From contig CAKOGP040000280.1 of the NCBI GenBank assembly GCA_933822405.4, positions 1 through 64,000 of the forward strand: a DNA stretch of 64,000 nt, in the 5' to 3' direction. This document shows positions 31,221 through 40,195 of this stretch, piece after piece. The translations under genes and the position numbers were made by a program. The notes beneath the pieces are model-generated. The model had not been told where the DNA came from. It made no database searches and worked only from the letters and a program-made list of their open reading frames with translations. This DNA is from Cylindrotheca closterium (Eukaryota > Bacillariophyta > Bacillariophyceae > Bacillariales > Bacillariaceae). The first letter of the stretch is position 1. The number at the start of each line of letters is the position of its first letter.

Positions 31221-31249
31221 AACTGAGTGACGCAGTTTCAAAACTGAGA
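31186..31249 (+). repeat. Left terminal inverted repeat (64 bp)
   Basis: Perfect inverted copy of 32017-32080. Confidence 0.9.
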
Positions 31250-32016
31250 AAGCTAAAAAACTTTCACAATCTCAGAAGTGGTGGCTTGACGGGCGTAGTC
31301 ATTTTACGAACTTCCGGAAATACCGCGTACCCACAGACATTGTGCAGTCAGATGTGATGTTCGGTATGGTATTATATTATGTTATCATATATATCGAAAT
31401 TCAAAAGTGACCTAGTTTGGGATATCCTGTAAAAGCCATTTTGCTGCATATTTTCAGGCTGTCGTTCTCGTGGTTAAAGCAGTTTTACGCGATATAAATT
31501 GAGGTGGTTAAAGCAGTTTTACGTGATATAAATCGAGATTCGTTTTCCACCTATGCTCTTGTTAGAAATCGAAAATAGGAACAACTATCTCCAGATTCCC
31601 TAGTGAAAAATGAATTATTGCATAATATCCAACTTGCTCTTTTGTGGACATTTTGGAGATCGTTTTTCTTCTCCCTCGATGAAGAGTGAGTCTGCGGATT
31701 CTCGTCATCTACTACAGATGGGCCACTTAAGGACATCTCAAAGAACTCTTTCTTCCTCTTCATATGAAAGCAAGAATTGACTCTGAAAACGATGAGTCCA
31801 TGCTACGGCAGCACAAGAGATGAAAACTGAGGTTGCGTTTTTAGTGCTGGGCTGGACCTACAACTACGGAGGGGTTGCTTGTCTTCGTACCTGGTAGCTT
31901 CCACCACCACAGTACAGAATCAGAACCGCTTTAGATAACAACCTCTGCAGAAATAGTGGGAACCAAGGTTGGGGCGTGGCTGGCTTGTGCCAGTTTTAAG
32001 ATTGCTGTGACCATAA

Positions 32017-32080
32017 TCTCAGTTTTGAAACTGCGTCACTCAGTTTTAAAACTGCACAGTTTTAAAATTGTGTGTCACAG
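32017..32080 (-). repeat. Right terminal inverted repeat (64 bp)
   Basis: Perfect inverted copy of 31186-31249. Confidence 0.9.
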
Positions 32081-32082
32081 CA

Positions 32083-32321
32083 CCGAAACCATTCAAGCCT
32101 TGAGATCTCTGGGAGTCAAGAGTCGAATTTGTGGTTTGTCTGCGAACGACTTGGAAGGCGACTTCCTTAGAGTTGGAGCGGACTTCTTTCTTCTCAAGCC
32201 AATGCCATGTAAGAAAGATGATTTAACGGAAGAGCTCAGTCGACTTTTGCATGGTTCACGCGCATGGCCATCAAGTATTTTTCCTCCTCAGGTTGGCCAA
32301 ACCGAAGTATGCAAATCTTAG
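32083..32321 (+). pseudogene. Detached 3' end of the histidine kinase receiver domain
   Basis: The frame reads ETIQALRSLGVKSR, then ICGLSAND and FFLLKPMPCKKDDL. These are the beta-4 Ser/Thr and beta-5 Lys-Pro elements of a response-regulator receiver, followed by a short tail to TAG 32319-32321. It joins in frame to 31185 across the element, with the CA counted once, giving a 972-residue ancestral protein. In this sequence it is separated from its gene by an in-frame stop and 895 bp of element. Confidence 0.85.
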
Positions 32322-32869
32322 AGCCTCCTCGGGCGGGCTAGTATTGGATGGCGCCAGTATGATATACTATTTGAAACAAGGTTGCAAAAATACTCGTAAG
32401 GGAAGTTTAATTGGGCTTTAAAAACAAACTGAGATGACGTGAACATCTCGATCGCTGCAATGCTCGACCACTCATTGGACTGCTGCTGTCGTCCAACTCT
32501 GATCCTCCTTGTTTGGACCGCTGCTGCGGCCATTAATCACATGAAACATCGTAGTGCGTATCATTACCCTTCATACATTGATGTACTTTGATGCACTCTC
32601 AGGACATTTTGAAAAGCTAGTCTACCCGCCCCTACCTACAGTTGTCCGACTCTTTTTTCATTTGAAACCAAGGCTCTTCAATCGAAGAAAGAGCTTTATG
32701 ATAGTCGAACAGGCAGGGATCGCATCGAACCACTTCTGGGCTATTTACAATGCTTGGAATATAATCCTTCAAAAACTCGATTGGGAATCCGTGTTACTTG
32801 CACTTCCAATCTATCACTGCACTGCTTGAAATAAGTTCCTTCAAAATCTCGATTGGGAATCCGTGTCAC
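32322..32869. other. Non-coding region with a tandem duplication and a dispersed repeat
   Basis: About 32373-32468 resembles 27397-27490 on the same strand. 32765-32820 is a direct repeat of 32837-32892 (3 mismatches in 56), and the second copy includes the stop codon of the next gene (minus strand). Confidence 0.5.
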
Positions 32870-32892
32870 TTACACTTCCAATCTATCACTGC
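32765..32892. repeat. 56-bp direct duplication overlapping a stop codon
   Basis: Copies at 32765-32820 and 32837-32892 differ at three positions and are separated by 16 bp. The TAA of the minus-strand MDR-fusion gene (32872-32870) lies in the second copy. Confidence 0.85.
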
Positions 32893-35689
32893 CGGAGAAA
32901 CTCCGGGAGTATCTTGATCCTCTTTCATGTACCCATGGCAAACAAACAAGGAATCCTGGCAATATCTTGGACTCCACAATTGAATGTGCAGTGGCTACCT
33001 TGGTTAGCGGTAGCCTTCGCAGAATTGGTGGTCGAAGTCTGTTTGTCTGCAAAAGCTTTAGAAGGTGTTCCAAGTCTTTTTTGCACTGTTTCATGTCTTT
33101 CCCCCAAGCATCAAAAACATTGTACAGCTGGGAACGATCTTTAACGCTCCGATGATTGGATTTGCAAATAAGCCTTGATGGACCATTGGTCTCGAGATGT
33201 AAGAATGGGAGTTTTTTGTCCCCAGGTTTTCCAAAAAGAATAATCTCTCCTTCATTATTCAGAGCCTTCAAATGGTCTCGTGTGATCTTTTCAGTACGCA
33301 AACCATGGTCGTTGCAAGATATCAATAAATCAATCTGCTTTCCAACCAATGTCAGCCATTGCTGCGGGTCTTTCAAGAGTGGAATTGCGCCACAACTTGA
33401 AACTGCCGAAAACTCTTTCTCATCAACAATGACGTAACAACAATCTGCTCCAGCAGCATTTGTTAGCTCTATCAGCGCTCGGCAAAGATCAGAGAAGCCA
33501 CCGACCATAATCAAGATGGACTGCCCCCTCATAGAGTTGTCCTTGTACCTCATTGATGACTTATGGTTGAGATGTAACACTTGGAATGCCATCAGATAGC
33601 TTTCAGCCAAACAGGCGGCTTCATCTGGATTGATCTTTTTGGGAACCTTGACGAGGGCATCTTTTGTAATACAGAGATATCTTGCATTGGATCCAGAACC
33701 ACAAAGAGATATGACAATGTCGCCGGGACCGATCTTCGAGAACGCAGATTTCCTTTCGGTCAATGCAACCTGGCCACAGAAACATGCGCCTGGGATAACA
33801 AACGGAGACAGCTTGATATCTTTCACTGCGCCTTTCCGTGCTTCACAGTCGGATAGAGAAACAGTAGAAGCCCTTACCTTCACCAGGACCTCTCCAGATT
33901 TTCGATTTGGAAGCGGAACCATGGTATGCTCACACACCTGCAGAACCTCCTCTGCATCTTCGCTGTATCTTGAATACGCTACATACATATGATTTTTCCT
34001 CTTCGACATTGGTATTGGATCAAATCGACTTTCACTGGAAGAGCTTGCAAGAGGATGCCTTGAAGTTTCATTTTCTTCTTGAGCCTGTTTCTTTTCGCTT
34101 GCTTGCTTTTGAATGATCTCCTCTAGCTGGCGCAGGTCGCCCGTAATCAGCTTTGCTGCAGTATTCTCTGATCGTCGAGCTCGTGGAGTAGTCCTTTCTT
34201 TCTCTGTACCAGCGGTCGCCGAGGCTGGAAAGAGCTGGTTTAGCTTGGCTGCCCACAGCTCTTGTCGTTGTCTCTCCAGAGCATCTTCGTCACTATGCTT
34301 TGAGGATACATCAGCTTGTTGCGTGTTGTCAACGCCACATCCATGAAAGATGGATTGACTCAGGTTTGGAGAAGCTTCTTTGTGAATTTCTGGATCGGTG
34401 GCTTTTGAAAACTGGACCCGCCTGTGCGATAAATCATCACTTGTCGGGTAGTATTCTTGCCCATCCGGTTTTGGTCTCTTGTAGCTACCAGTCGTCTTCA
34501 TGATTCCATGCTTCTTCTGGTGCGGATCACTAGATCTAGGGTAGTAATTCGAAGCGCTAGTGTCTGTATTGGATTTCGGAATATCGCTTGCAAAACTGTT
34601 GTTGCCATAGGAAGCTATTTCCGATCGCCAAGTTTCCTCACGCACAGCAGAGCTCGCATGACTTGAGTTTGTCGTACTGAAAGACCCGCGGCTTTCATTC
34701 AAGCTACGATCGCCGTACATCTTTGTCCGAAAGTTAGTCTTATTCCCGCCCTTCATGGCAGACTTCCGTCTTGGTGTCGTTGGTTGTCCCCTCTGTTGTT
34801 TTGATGGTGGTATCAACATCAAATCTCGATATGCGCCTTCCATGGCTCGCTTTTCTCTCCTCTGGTTCGTGATGCTATCAGCCCGATTCTTGGAGGAAGT
34901 CACATCGTCCTTTGGGTCTAGAAAATCCCAGATTTTGGAAGGCTCTTTCCTTCCCACATTGAGCTCCATTGGCCCGCAGGGTGACTGGAAAAAATTGGTC
35001 GCGTCGTTCTTCGGAGTGGTCAGACCAGCTGCTCGATGGGTATTTGGATTGGGTCGAGCCCCGAGCCTATGATTTTCCGAATATGATATTTCCCTTGTAT
35101 TTCCAGGTGTTCTCAAGACTTTTTTGTGTGATGATTGGTTGCCAAAAAAGGCAATGCTGTCGCCTTGCGACTCTTGTGGACTCAGGTTGTCTGCCAATGC
35201 TTGCTCCTCTGGTTTTGATATGGTTCGGACACGAGAGGGTGTAGTATAGCCCGTAGAAATGAATGCTACATCGCCGCCGTTGTGCACTTCGCCGCTATTA
35301 AAGCGCTCTTCTGGTGGAGCAGCTTCCCTTTTGTCACTTCTGTGTGCACCCCTCCTTGGATTTCCATATGCTGCCTGTCGTCTATCACCCGTGCTTTGTC
35401 TACCTGACATTGCACTCTGCTTTGGAGTACTGACGATCTCTTCAAACTCACGGATTTTTTCTAAGACCACATCTGATTCACGGGTGCCAGCAGTATACCG
35501 AGGACTCTTGTATGCTTGTTGTTGTTGTTGTTGTTGTTGTTTTTGTTGTTGTTGTTGTTGTCTGTTATTGTTGTAGTTCCTTTTAGTAGTAGTACTTCTC
35601 CTGGGTGTAACCCTTTCCGCAGGGTCGATATACGTATCCAATCTACGATTTGGCATCCGCCTTCCATTGGAAGATTGGGTTTGCCTCAT
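32870..35689 (-). CDS. Fusion of a long disordered region with an MDR-type oxidoreductase-like domain (939 aa)
   Basis: The first in-frame ATG is at 35689; the frame upstream to 35752 starts with TTG only. Roughly the first 580 residues are low-complexity, with a Gln run encoded by (TTG)n at about 35517-35562, many Ser/Thr/Arg, and short basic motifs. The last 340 or so residues resemble the medium-chain dehydrogenase/reductase fold of quinone oxidoreductases: a GroES-like start with GEVLVKVRASTVSLSDCEARKG, VIPGACFCGQV, GPGDIVI and KINPDEAACL. The nucleotide-binding Gly motif (GxGxxG) is not conserved; the equivalent region reads ILIMVGGFSDLCRAL, so NADPH binding is doubtful. A scaffold or pseudo-enzyme role is possible. 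It shares a 279-bp divergent promoter with the mitochondrial carrier. Confidence 0.75.
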   Translation of the reverse strand: MRQTQSSNGRRMPNRRLDTYIDPAERVTPRRSTTTKRNYNNNRQQQQQQKQQQQQQQQAYKSPRYTAGTRESDVVLEKIREFEEIVSTPKQSAMSGRQSTGDRRQAAYGNPRRGAHRSDKREAAPPEERFNSGEVHNGGDVAFISTGYTTPSRVRTISKPEEQALADNLSPQESQGDSIAFFGNQSSHKKVLRTPGNTREISYSENHRLGARPNPNTHRAAGLTTPKNDATNFFQSPCGPMELNVGRKEPSKIWDFLDPKDDVTSSKNRADSITNQRREKRAMEGAYRDLMLIPPSKQQRGQPTTPRRKSAMKGGNKTNFRTKMYGDRSLNESRGSFSTTNSSHASSAVREETWRSEIASYGNNSFASDIPKSNTDTSASNYYPRSSDPHQKKHGIMKTTGSYKRPKPDGQEYYPTSDDLSHRRVQFSKATDPEIHKEASPNLSQSIFHGCGVDNTQQADVSSKHSDEDALERQRQELWAAKLNQLFPASATAGTEKERTTPRARRSENTAAKLITGDLRQLEEIIQKQASEKKQAQEENETSRHPLASSSSESRFDPIPMSKRKNHMYVAYSRYSEDAEEVLQVCEHTMVPLPNRKSGEVLVKVRASTVSLSDCEARKGAVKDIKLSPFVIPGACFCGQVALTERKSAFSKIGPGDIVISLCGSGSNARYLCITKDALVKVPKKINPDEAACLAESYLMAFQVLHLNHKSSMRYKDNSMRGQSILIMVGGFSDLCRALIELTNAAGADCCYVIVDEKEFSAVSSCGAIPLLKDPQQWLTLVGKQIDLLISCNDHGLRTEKITRDHLKALNNEGEIILFGKPGDKKLPFLHLETNGPSRLICKSNHRSVKDRSQLYNVFDAWGKDMKQCKKDLEHLLKLLQTNRLRPPILRRLPLTKVATAHSIVESKILPGFLVCLPWVHERGSRYSRSFSGSDRLEV

Positions 35690-35968
35690 CTTGAAACGGA
35701 CAACAACTTTACTTGAACCCTTCTGGTCGGTTACCGAGAAGAGATGTTTCAAAGAAGGTTTTGGCGATTTTCAATTTGTGAGGGAATAATCGTTGGTATT
35801 TTGTGCATGTCCTGTGACACGAACAAGCATGAGCAGCCAACAGTCTGTCCATCTCCCAGATTCCAATAATTTCAAAATCCTGAGAATCTTTTTTGTTCCG
35901 TTGCAGAGAAACAGGTTCGTCTCAGCATTTTTCAACATTAAGTTGGACAGCAACGGTATATAAAAGCA

Positions 35969-37225
35969 ATGTCGAAGAAATCGAAGAATCCTTTAACAGC
36001 CATGACAGCCGGCTGTATTGCCGGTGCAGTAGAAGCAACTTGCGTCTGGCCTATGGAATGTGAGACTGCTGGTTATTGTGCCCCTTGTAACTGACTTCAC
36101 AATGATTCTCATCACATTGTGTCTTCTATCTTCTATCCACACTGCAACAAAGATATCAAGACGCAGTTACAGCTACAATCTAAAGCAAAGGGTCACAAAC
36201 CACTGTACACCGGAATAGTGTCTGGGCTTGTTTATACAGTTCGAACAAATGGATTCATCAGTTTATATCGAGGTTTAGCACCGACGCTCATTGGCAGCGT
36301 TCCAAAGGCTGGGATCCGATTTGGCGGTGTTTCGTTTCTTCGAGAGCTTCAGCGTGATGGAAATGGCAATATCTCTGTCGCAGCCAACTTCTCCGCTGGC
36401 CTCGGTGCCGGTGTTGCAGAAGCATTGGCTGTCGTCGCTCCAGTTGAAACTGTGAAAACAAAGGTAAGCGAGCAGTTCACAACAATAAGATTCTTTTGCC
36501 TTGAAGACAGCAAGCATTGAAACAAGCTTAACCGACTGCTTGAAAGTGTATTGAATTGAACATGGCGTTTGTACCAGGCTTGAAGCATATAGTGAAGTAA
36601 GTGAAGTTTTGAGACAGTGAAAGCAATGTCAATTAGACAAGCAACGCGCCCACAGTTGTTAATCTTCCTTTCTTCAAACTGTAATAGAACTGAAGGAATT
36701 GGTGGGATTTATCAAGGCGCTGCTGCTACTGCAATGAAACAGGGATCCAATCAGGGGCTTCGATTTATGTTCTTCAACGAATACAAGAGAATTATTACAA
36801 ACGATGGAGAGAAACAAATCACTCCGATTCTTTCTTTCTTGGGCGGAATGTGCGCCGGATGCTTCAGTACTTTGGGTAATAATCCATTTGACGTGGTAAA
36901 GACGAGAATGCAAGGAACATCGTCATCACAGTATACCAGCACACTTGATTGCTTTCAGCAAATTCTGAGATCGGAGGGAGTCGCGGCTCTCTACGCTGGC
37001 GTCGTGCCTGTAAGTTATTATTGAAAGAAGACATGACATGCTCAAATATGGAGGGACTGGTGGTCTCACATTTCATTCCGCTCTGTCCACATTTGTGCTC
37101 CACTATTTCTGAAAAAAAACAAGAGGTTGGGCCGTGTAGTGCCAGGACAGGGTATCATCTTTATGAGCTTTGAGTCGATTCAAGGCGTTTTGGAAAACAA
37201 TTTTGCAATTTTTCGTTCTCCTTAG
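35969..37225 (+). CDS. Mitochondrial tricarboxylate (citrate) carrier, SLC25A1-like (291 aa, five exons)
   Basis: Exons are 35969-36059, 36153-36463, 36547-36596, 36688-37009 and 37124-37225. Introns are 93, 83, 91 and 114 bp, all GT-AG (donors GTGAGA, GTAAGC, GTAAGT, GTAAGT). The joins give 292 in-frame codons including stop. The three mitochondrial-carrier signatures are present: PMEYIKTQ, PVETVKTK and PFDVVKTR, each followed by a Gly/aromatic-rich loop. Blocks such as GSVPKAGIRFG, GLGAGVAEA, ATAMKQGSNQGLRF and VPRLGRVVPG follow the citrate carrier closely. The protein exchanges citrate or isocitrate for malate across the inner mitochondrial membrane, feeding cytosolic acetyl-CoA supply. 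Six transmembrane helices and the usual length are present. Confidence 0.92.
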
Positions 37226-37671
37226 GCTGCCGATCATCCACAAAGAAAGCATAGGACTCTATTGTGCCGGGATCTGGCAATAATTTTTGCACCGATCGTC
37301 GTGGTGCAAGGGATCAGTAGAGACGGCTGGTGCTGTAGTTACTCAATGAATCGGAAGCCTATAAATATTGCACCAATCGTTGCGGTGTAAAGCAACCCTA
37401 ACTCTATGAATGGGACTGAGATTAAACAGCGTAGCTTTGTGCTTGTCAGGTTCTTGTTCATGGAAAATCGTAATTCTTCCTCAAGCAGAGTACTGTATGA
37501 AGTTGCTCTTCAGCTGGTTTCGTAACTGTTTTTGCATGATGCGATATCTACATTGAAGGTGTGTTTGACCATGCGTGCCGATTGACTTCAAAAATTCGCG
37601 ATGCATCCAAATTTCAAGAGCCACACTGAGGGTGTGGTATCGATGGAACCATGCAAGATTTATCGAAGATA
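37226..37671. other. Non-coding region downstream of the carrier gene
   Basis: No gene. Two short similar sequences, TTGCACC-GATCG-type at about 37289-37315 and 37366-37390, each form a small hairpin with GGTGCAA or GGTGTAA. Retrotransposon-derived sequence begins just downstream. Confidence 0.4.
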
Positions 37672-37860
37672 TGAGAATTGAACATTCACGGCAGCACTGA
37701 AGCTGAGCTGATCGCTGTTGAAAGTCAGGAGAAAAATATGATCATGTATCAGGATAACAAGAGCGCAATCTTACAGGACGAGGATGGGCGCAAGAGTGCT
37801 GGAAAGCGAAGCACGGTATCAAATATTTGCTATTCGAAATTAATAGTACAATACGGATTA
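37672..37860 (+). pseudogene. Ty1/copia RNase H fragment
   Basis: The frame contains HGSTEAELIAV and, only nine residues later, MYQDNKSAIL, followed by DGRKSAGKR. These are hallmark motifs of the copia RNase H domain and its end. In intact copies the first two motifs are about 30 residues apart, so there is an internal deletion. No LTR or other Pol domain is nearby. It is a dead fragment lying next to the TPR gene. Confidence 0.75.
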
Positions 37861-37891
37861 TGCGACAGTACAATTTCCAGACTTAGCTACT

Positions 37892-39846
37892 TCAAACGTT
37901 TGCTTTTGGTAGCTTAGTCTTCTTTTGCACGACTGCATCCACAAGTGGGTGTCCGTCACCAAATAACCTCCTTCGAATTCCAAGGGCCTTGTCGTAGGTT
38001 TCCTCTGCATCACTATACTTTGATTGATTCTTCAATAGGTCAGCCTTGGTGATGTAGATTTTGGCGAGATCTGGGTGATCCTGTTGTGAATTTTCCATCT
38101 GAATCTCAATGGCACTATTCAACTTATCCATGGCATCTCCTTCGATGCCACGGTGCATCGAATCTTTGGCAATCCAATAGTATATCACAGCAATGCTTGG
38201 ATGCCTCTCTCCAAGATTTTGGCGTTGAATGGCAAGAGCTTTCTGGAAGTACTCCAAGGCAACCTCGTAGTTGGCTTGCTTTCGCAAGACTTTTCCCATC
38301 GCATGGTACGTTATTCCAGTCGATAGATGTTCAGGCCCATGTACCTTCAAATCAATTGCGAGCGCTTTGCGATAGTACTCCATGGATTTCATATAGTCGC
38401 CTTGGAGGCGCAATACGTTTCCCATGTCATGGTATGTTGCTCCGGTCGACGAATGCTCGGGTCCATGGGCCTTCAAATCAATTGCCAGCGCTTTGCGATA
38501 GTACTCCATAGCTTTTGAATATTTGCCTTGATTACGCAAGACATTTCCTGCTTCATGGATCGTGACTCCAGTCGATGGATGGTCGGGTCCATGTGCCTTC
38601 AACTTTATTGTAAGAGCTTTTTGGTAGTACTCCATGGCTTCCTCGGAGCTCCCTTGATTGCGCAAGACATTGCCTATCGCATGGTACGTGACTCCAGTCG
38701 ATGGATGGTCGGAACCATGTGCCTTCAAATCAATTGCAAGAGCTTTTCGGTAATACTGCATGGCTTCCTCGTATCTGTCTTGATTGCGCAAAACGGTTCC
38801 TATCGCATGGTACGTGACTCCAGTATCGGGATGCTCAGGCCCATGTGCCTTCAAGTCAGTCGCGAGGGCTTTTTCGAAATAGCGCATGGCCTTGGTATAG
38901 TGGCCTTGATTGCTCATAACGATTCCCATCTCATGGTACGTTGCTCCGGTTGAAGGATGCTCAGGTCCATATGCTATCAACTTGATCTCTAGAGATTTTT
39001 TGTAAATATCCATGGCTCCCTCATAGCTACCTTGAAGACGCAAGACGTTTCCCATGTTATGGTATGTTGCTGCAGTTGATGGATGCTTGGGTCCATGTGC
39101 CTCCAACTTGATTGCAAGAGCAGTTTTGTAGTACTTCATGGCTCCAGGATGCTTGCCTTGCCTTTCCAGAACGTATCCGATATTATGATACGTAGAAGAC
39201 ATTCGCTCGTGATCACTGCATCCGAACACTTCCTTCTCAATTTCTAGTCTCTTTTGACACAGTTCCATGGCTTCATCATATCTTCCTTCGTTCTCATAGA
39301 GTTGTGCAAGTTTGTTGTATGTCAAAGCAACATCTGGATGCATCATGCCAGTAGTTTGCAATTGCTGATCAAGCTCCGCTTCGAGACACTGCCGCTCCTG
39401 GTCGAATTTCTCTTCGGCTGTTTGAACAGCTGCACTGTTCCGCGAGGCGGTGTCACAGCATTATCGATAGTGAGCATTGTGTGATCATCGTCAGTTGCAC
39501 GATCCCCGAAGGTGGACGATGGCAGCGATGGAGGGACGCTGTCTGGTAACTGTGAGTGATTGTCGTTCCTTATTTCCTCCTGACACATAATCTCAAATTG
39601 ACGTTTCTTCATTCTTTGCAGCTGATCACTCAAAACTGCAGAAGGAGCTTGAATGAGGCCGTCGTTCTCAGGTTTTCCCCTGTCTTCCTTGAGAGTACGA
39701 ACGGAATTGGGATTCGATAACAAGCTAACGCCATCATCTATTTGGATGGCTGATAAAAGAAAAATGGCATATCGAAGAGTGAGACATCGTCTCGGTTGTG
39801 TTTCCACCGAATAAGACGAACTCTACATACCTATCTCATATGGCAT
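37892..39846 (-). CDS. Kinesin-light-chain-like tetratricopeptide repeat protein with a frame break
   Basis: Exon 1 is 39846-39831 (ATGCCATATGAGATAG). An 81-bp intron follows (GTATGT at 39830, TTTTATCAG ending at 39750), then exon 2 from 39749. The N-terminal frame (IQIDDGVSLL...) stays open to 39343. The TPR frame, open from about 39467, ends at 37892. The two overlap but are in different frames, so either a small unrecognised intron or a one- or two-base indel lies at about 39420-39475. The TPR part has ten or more 42-residue repeats with YHNMGNVLRLQG and the spacer HGPEHPSTG, the kinesin-light-chain-type TPR_12 pattern used for protein binding. The repeats are very similar in DNA. Function beyond scaffolding is unknown. 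Retro-derived sequence abuts the 3' end. Confidence 0.75.
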
Positions 39847-39876
39847 TTTGAGTCAAGTTTTGAGTTTGTAGCAGCG

Positions 39877-39884
39877 TACCGGTA
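39877..39884. promoter_or_regulatory. TACCGGTA palindromic octamer
   Basis: Lies 31 bp upstream of the ATG at 39846 of the TPR gene. Its spacing is nearly the same as at 17110 (32 bp before ATG 17078). Confidence 0.4.
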
Positions 39885-40195
39885 TGCCTCGTTGTGGCAA
39901 GGAAGGTACTCGTACCAATTCTAAGCTGGGTAATATTTTTATATTTCTCCTATTTTATACCGTGCTAACAAAATAAAAGATGTAGACTTGGCATATTGAT
40001 GCCGGCGTCAATGAGAGGCAATAATTTCAAATAACGAAATTCAGTTTTGTACTGTAAAACCAAGTTTTTACGGTATTGCAGAGCGACGACACCTCACCTG
40101 CAAAATGGTTTAGTAGGAACTATACGCAGCTGCCAGTTTCAGGAAGACACGGGATACCGTATAAACTTGGTTTGGTCAGACGACAAAAATTGGAA

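Larger units (their letters stand above)
31186..32080. mobile_element. 895-bp non-autonomous element with 64-bp perfect TIRs, inserted in the kinase gene
   Basis: The two ends, 31186-31249 and 32017-32080, are perfect inverted copies of 64 bp starting CTGTGACAC. They are flanked by the dinucleotide CA (31184-31185 and 32081-32082). Removing the element and one CA restores the kinase frame as LLGTETIQ, so the insertion is precise. Each TIR contains a perfect palindrome CAGTTTTAAAACTG (31212-31225; 32041-32054) and related sub-units. The interior has a 34-bp tandem duplication (31470-31503, 31504-31537, two mismatches) and no transposase-like ORF. It behaves like a MITE; the superfamily is not identified. 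Confidence 0.85.

Noticed and set aside
31551..31763. 70-codon minus-strand ORF inside the TIR element as a transposase
   Set aside because: Too short and without any catalytic motif; the element is called non-autonomous.
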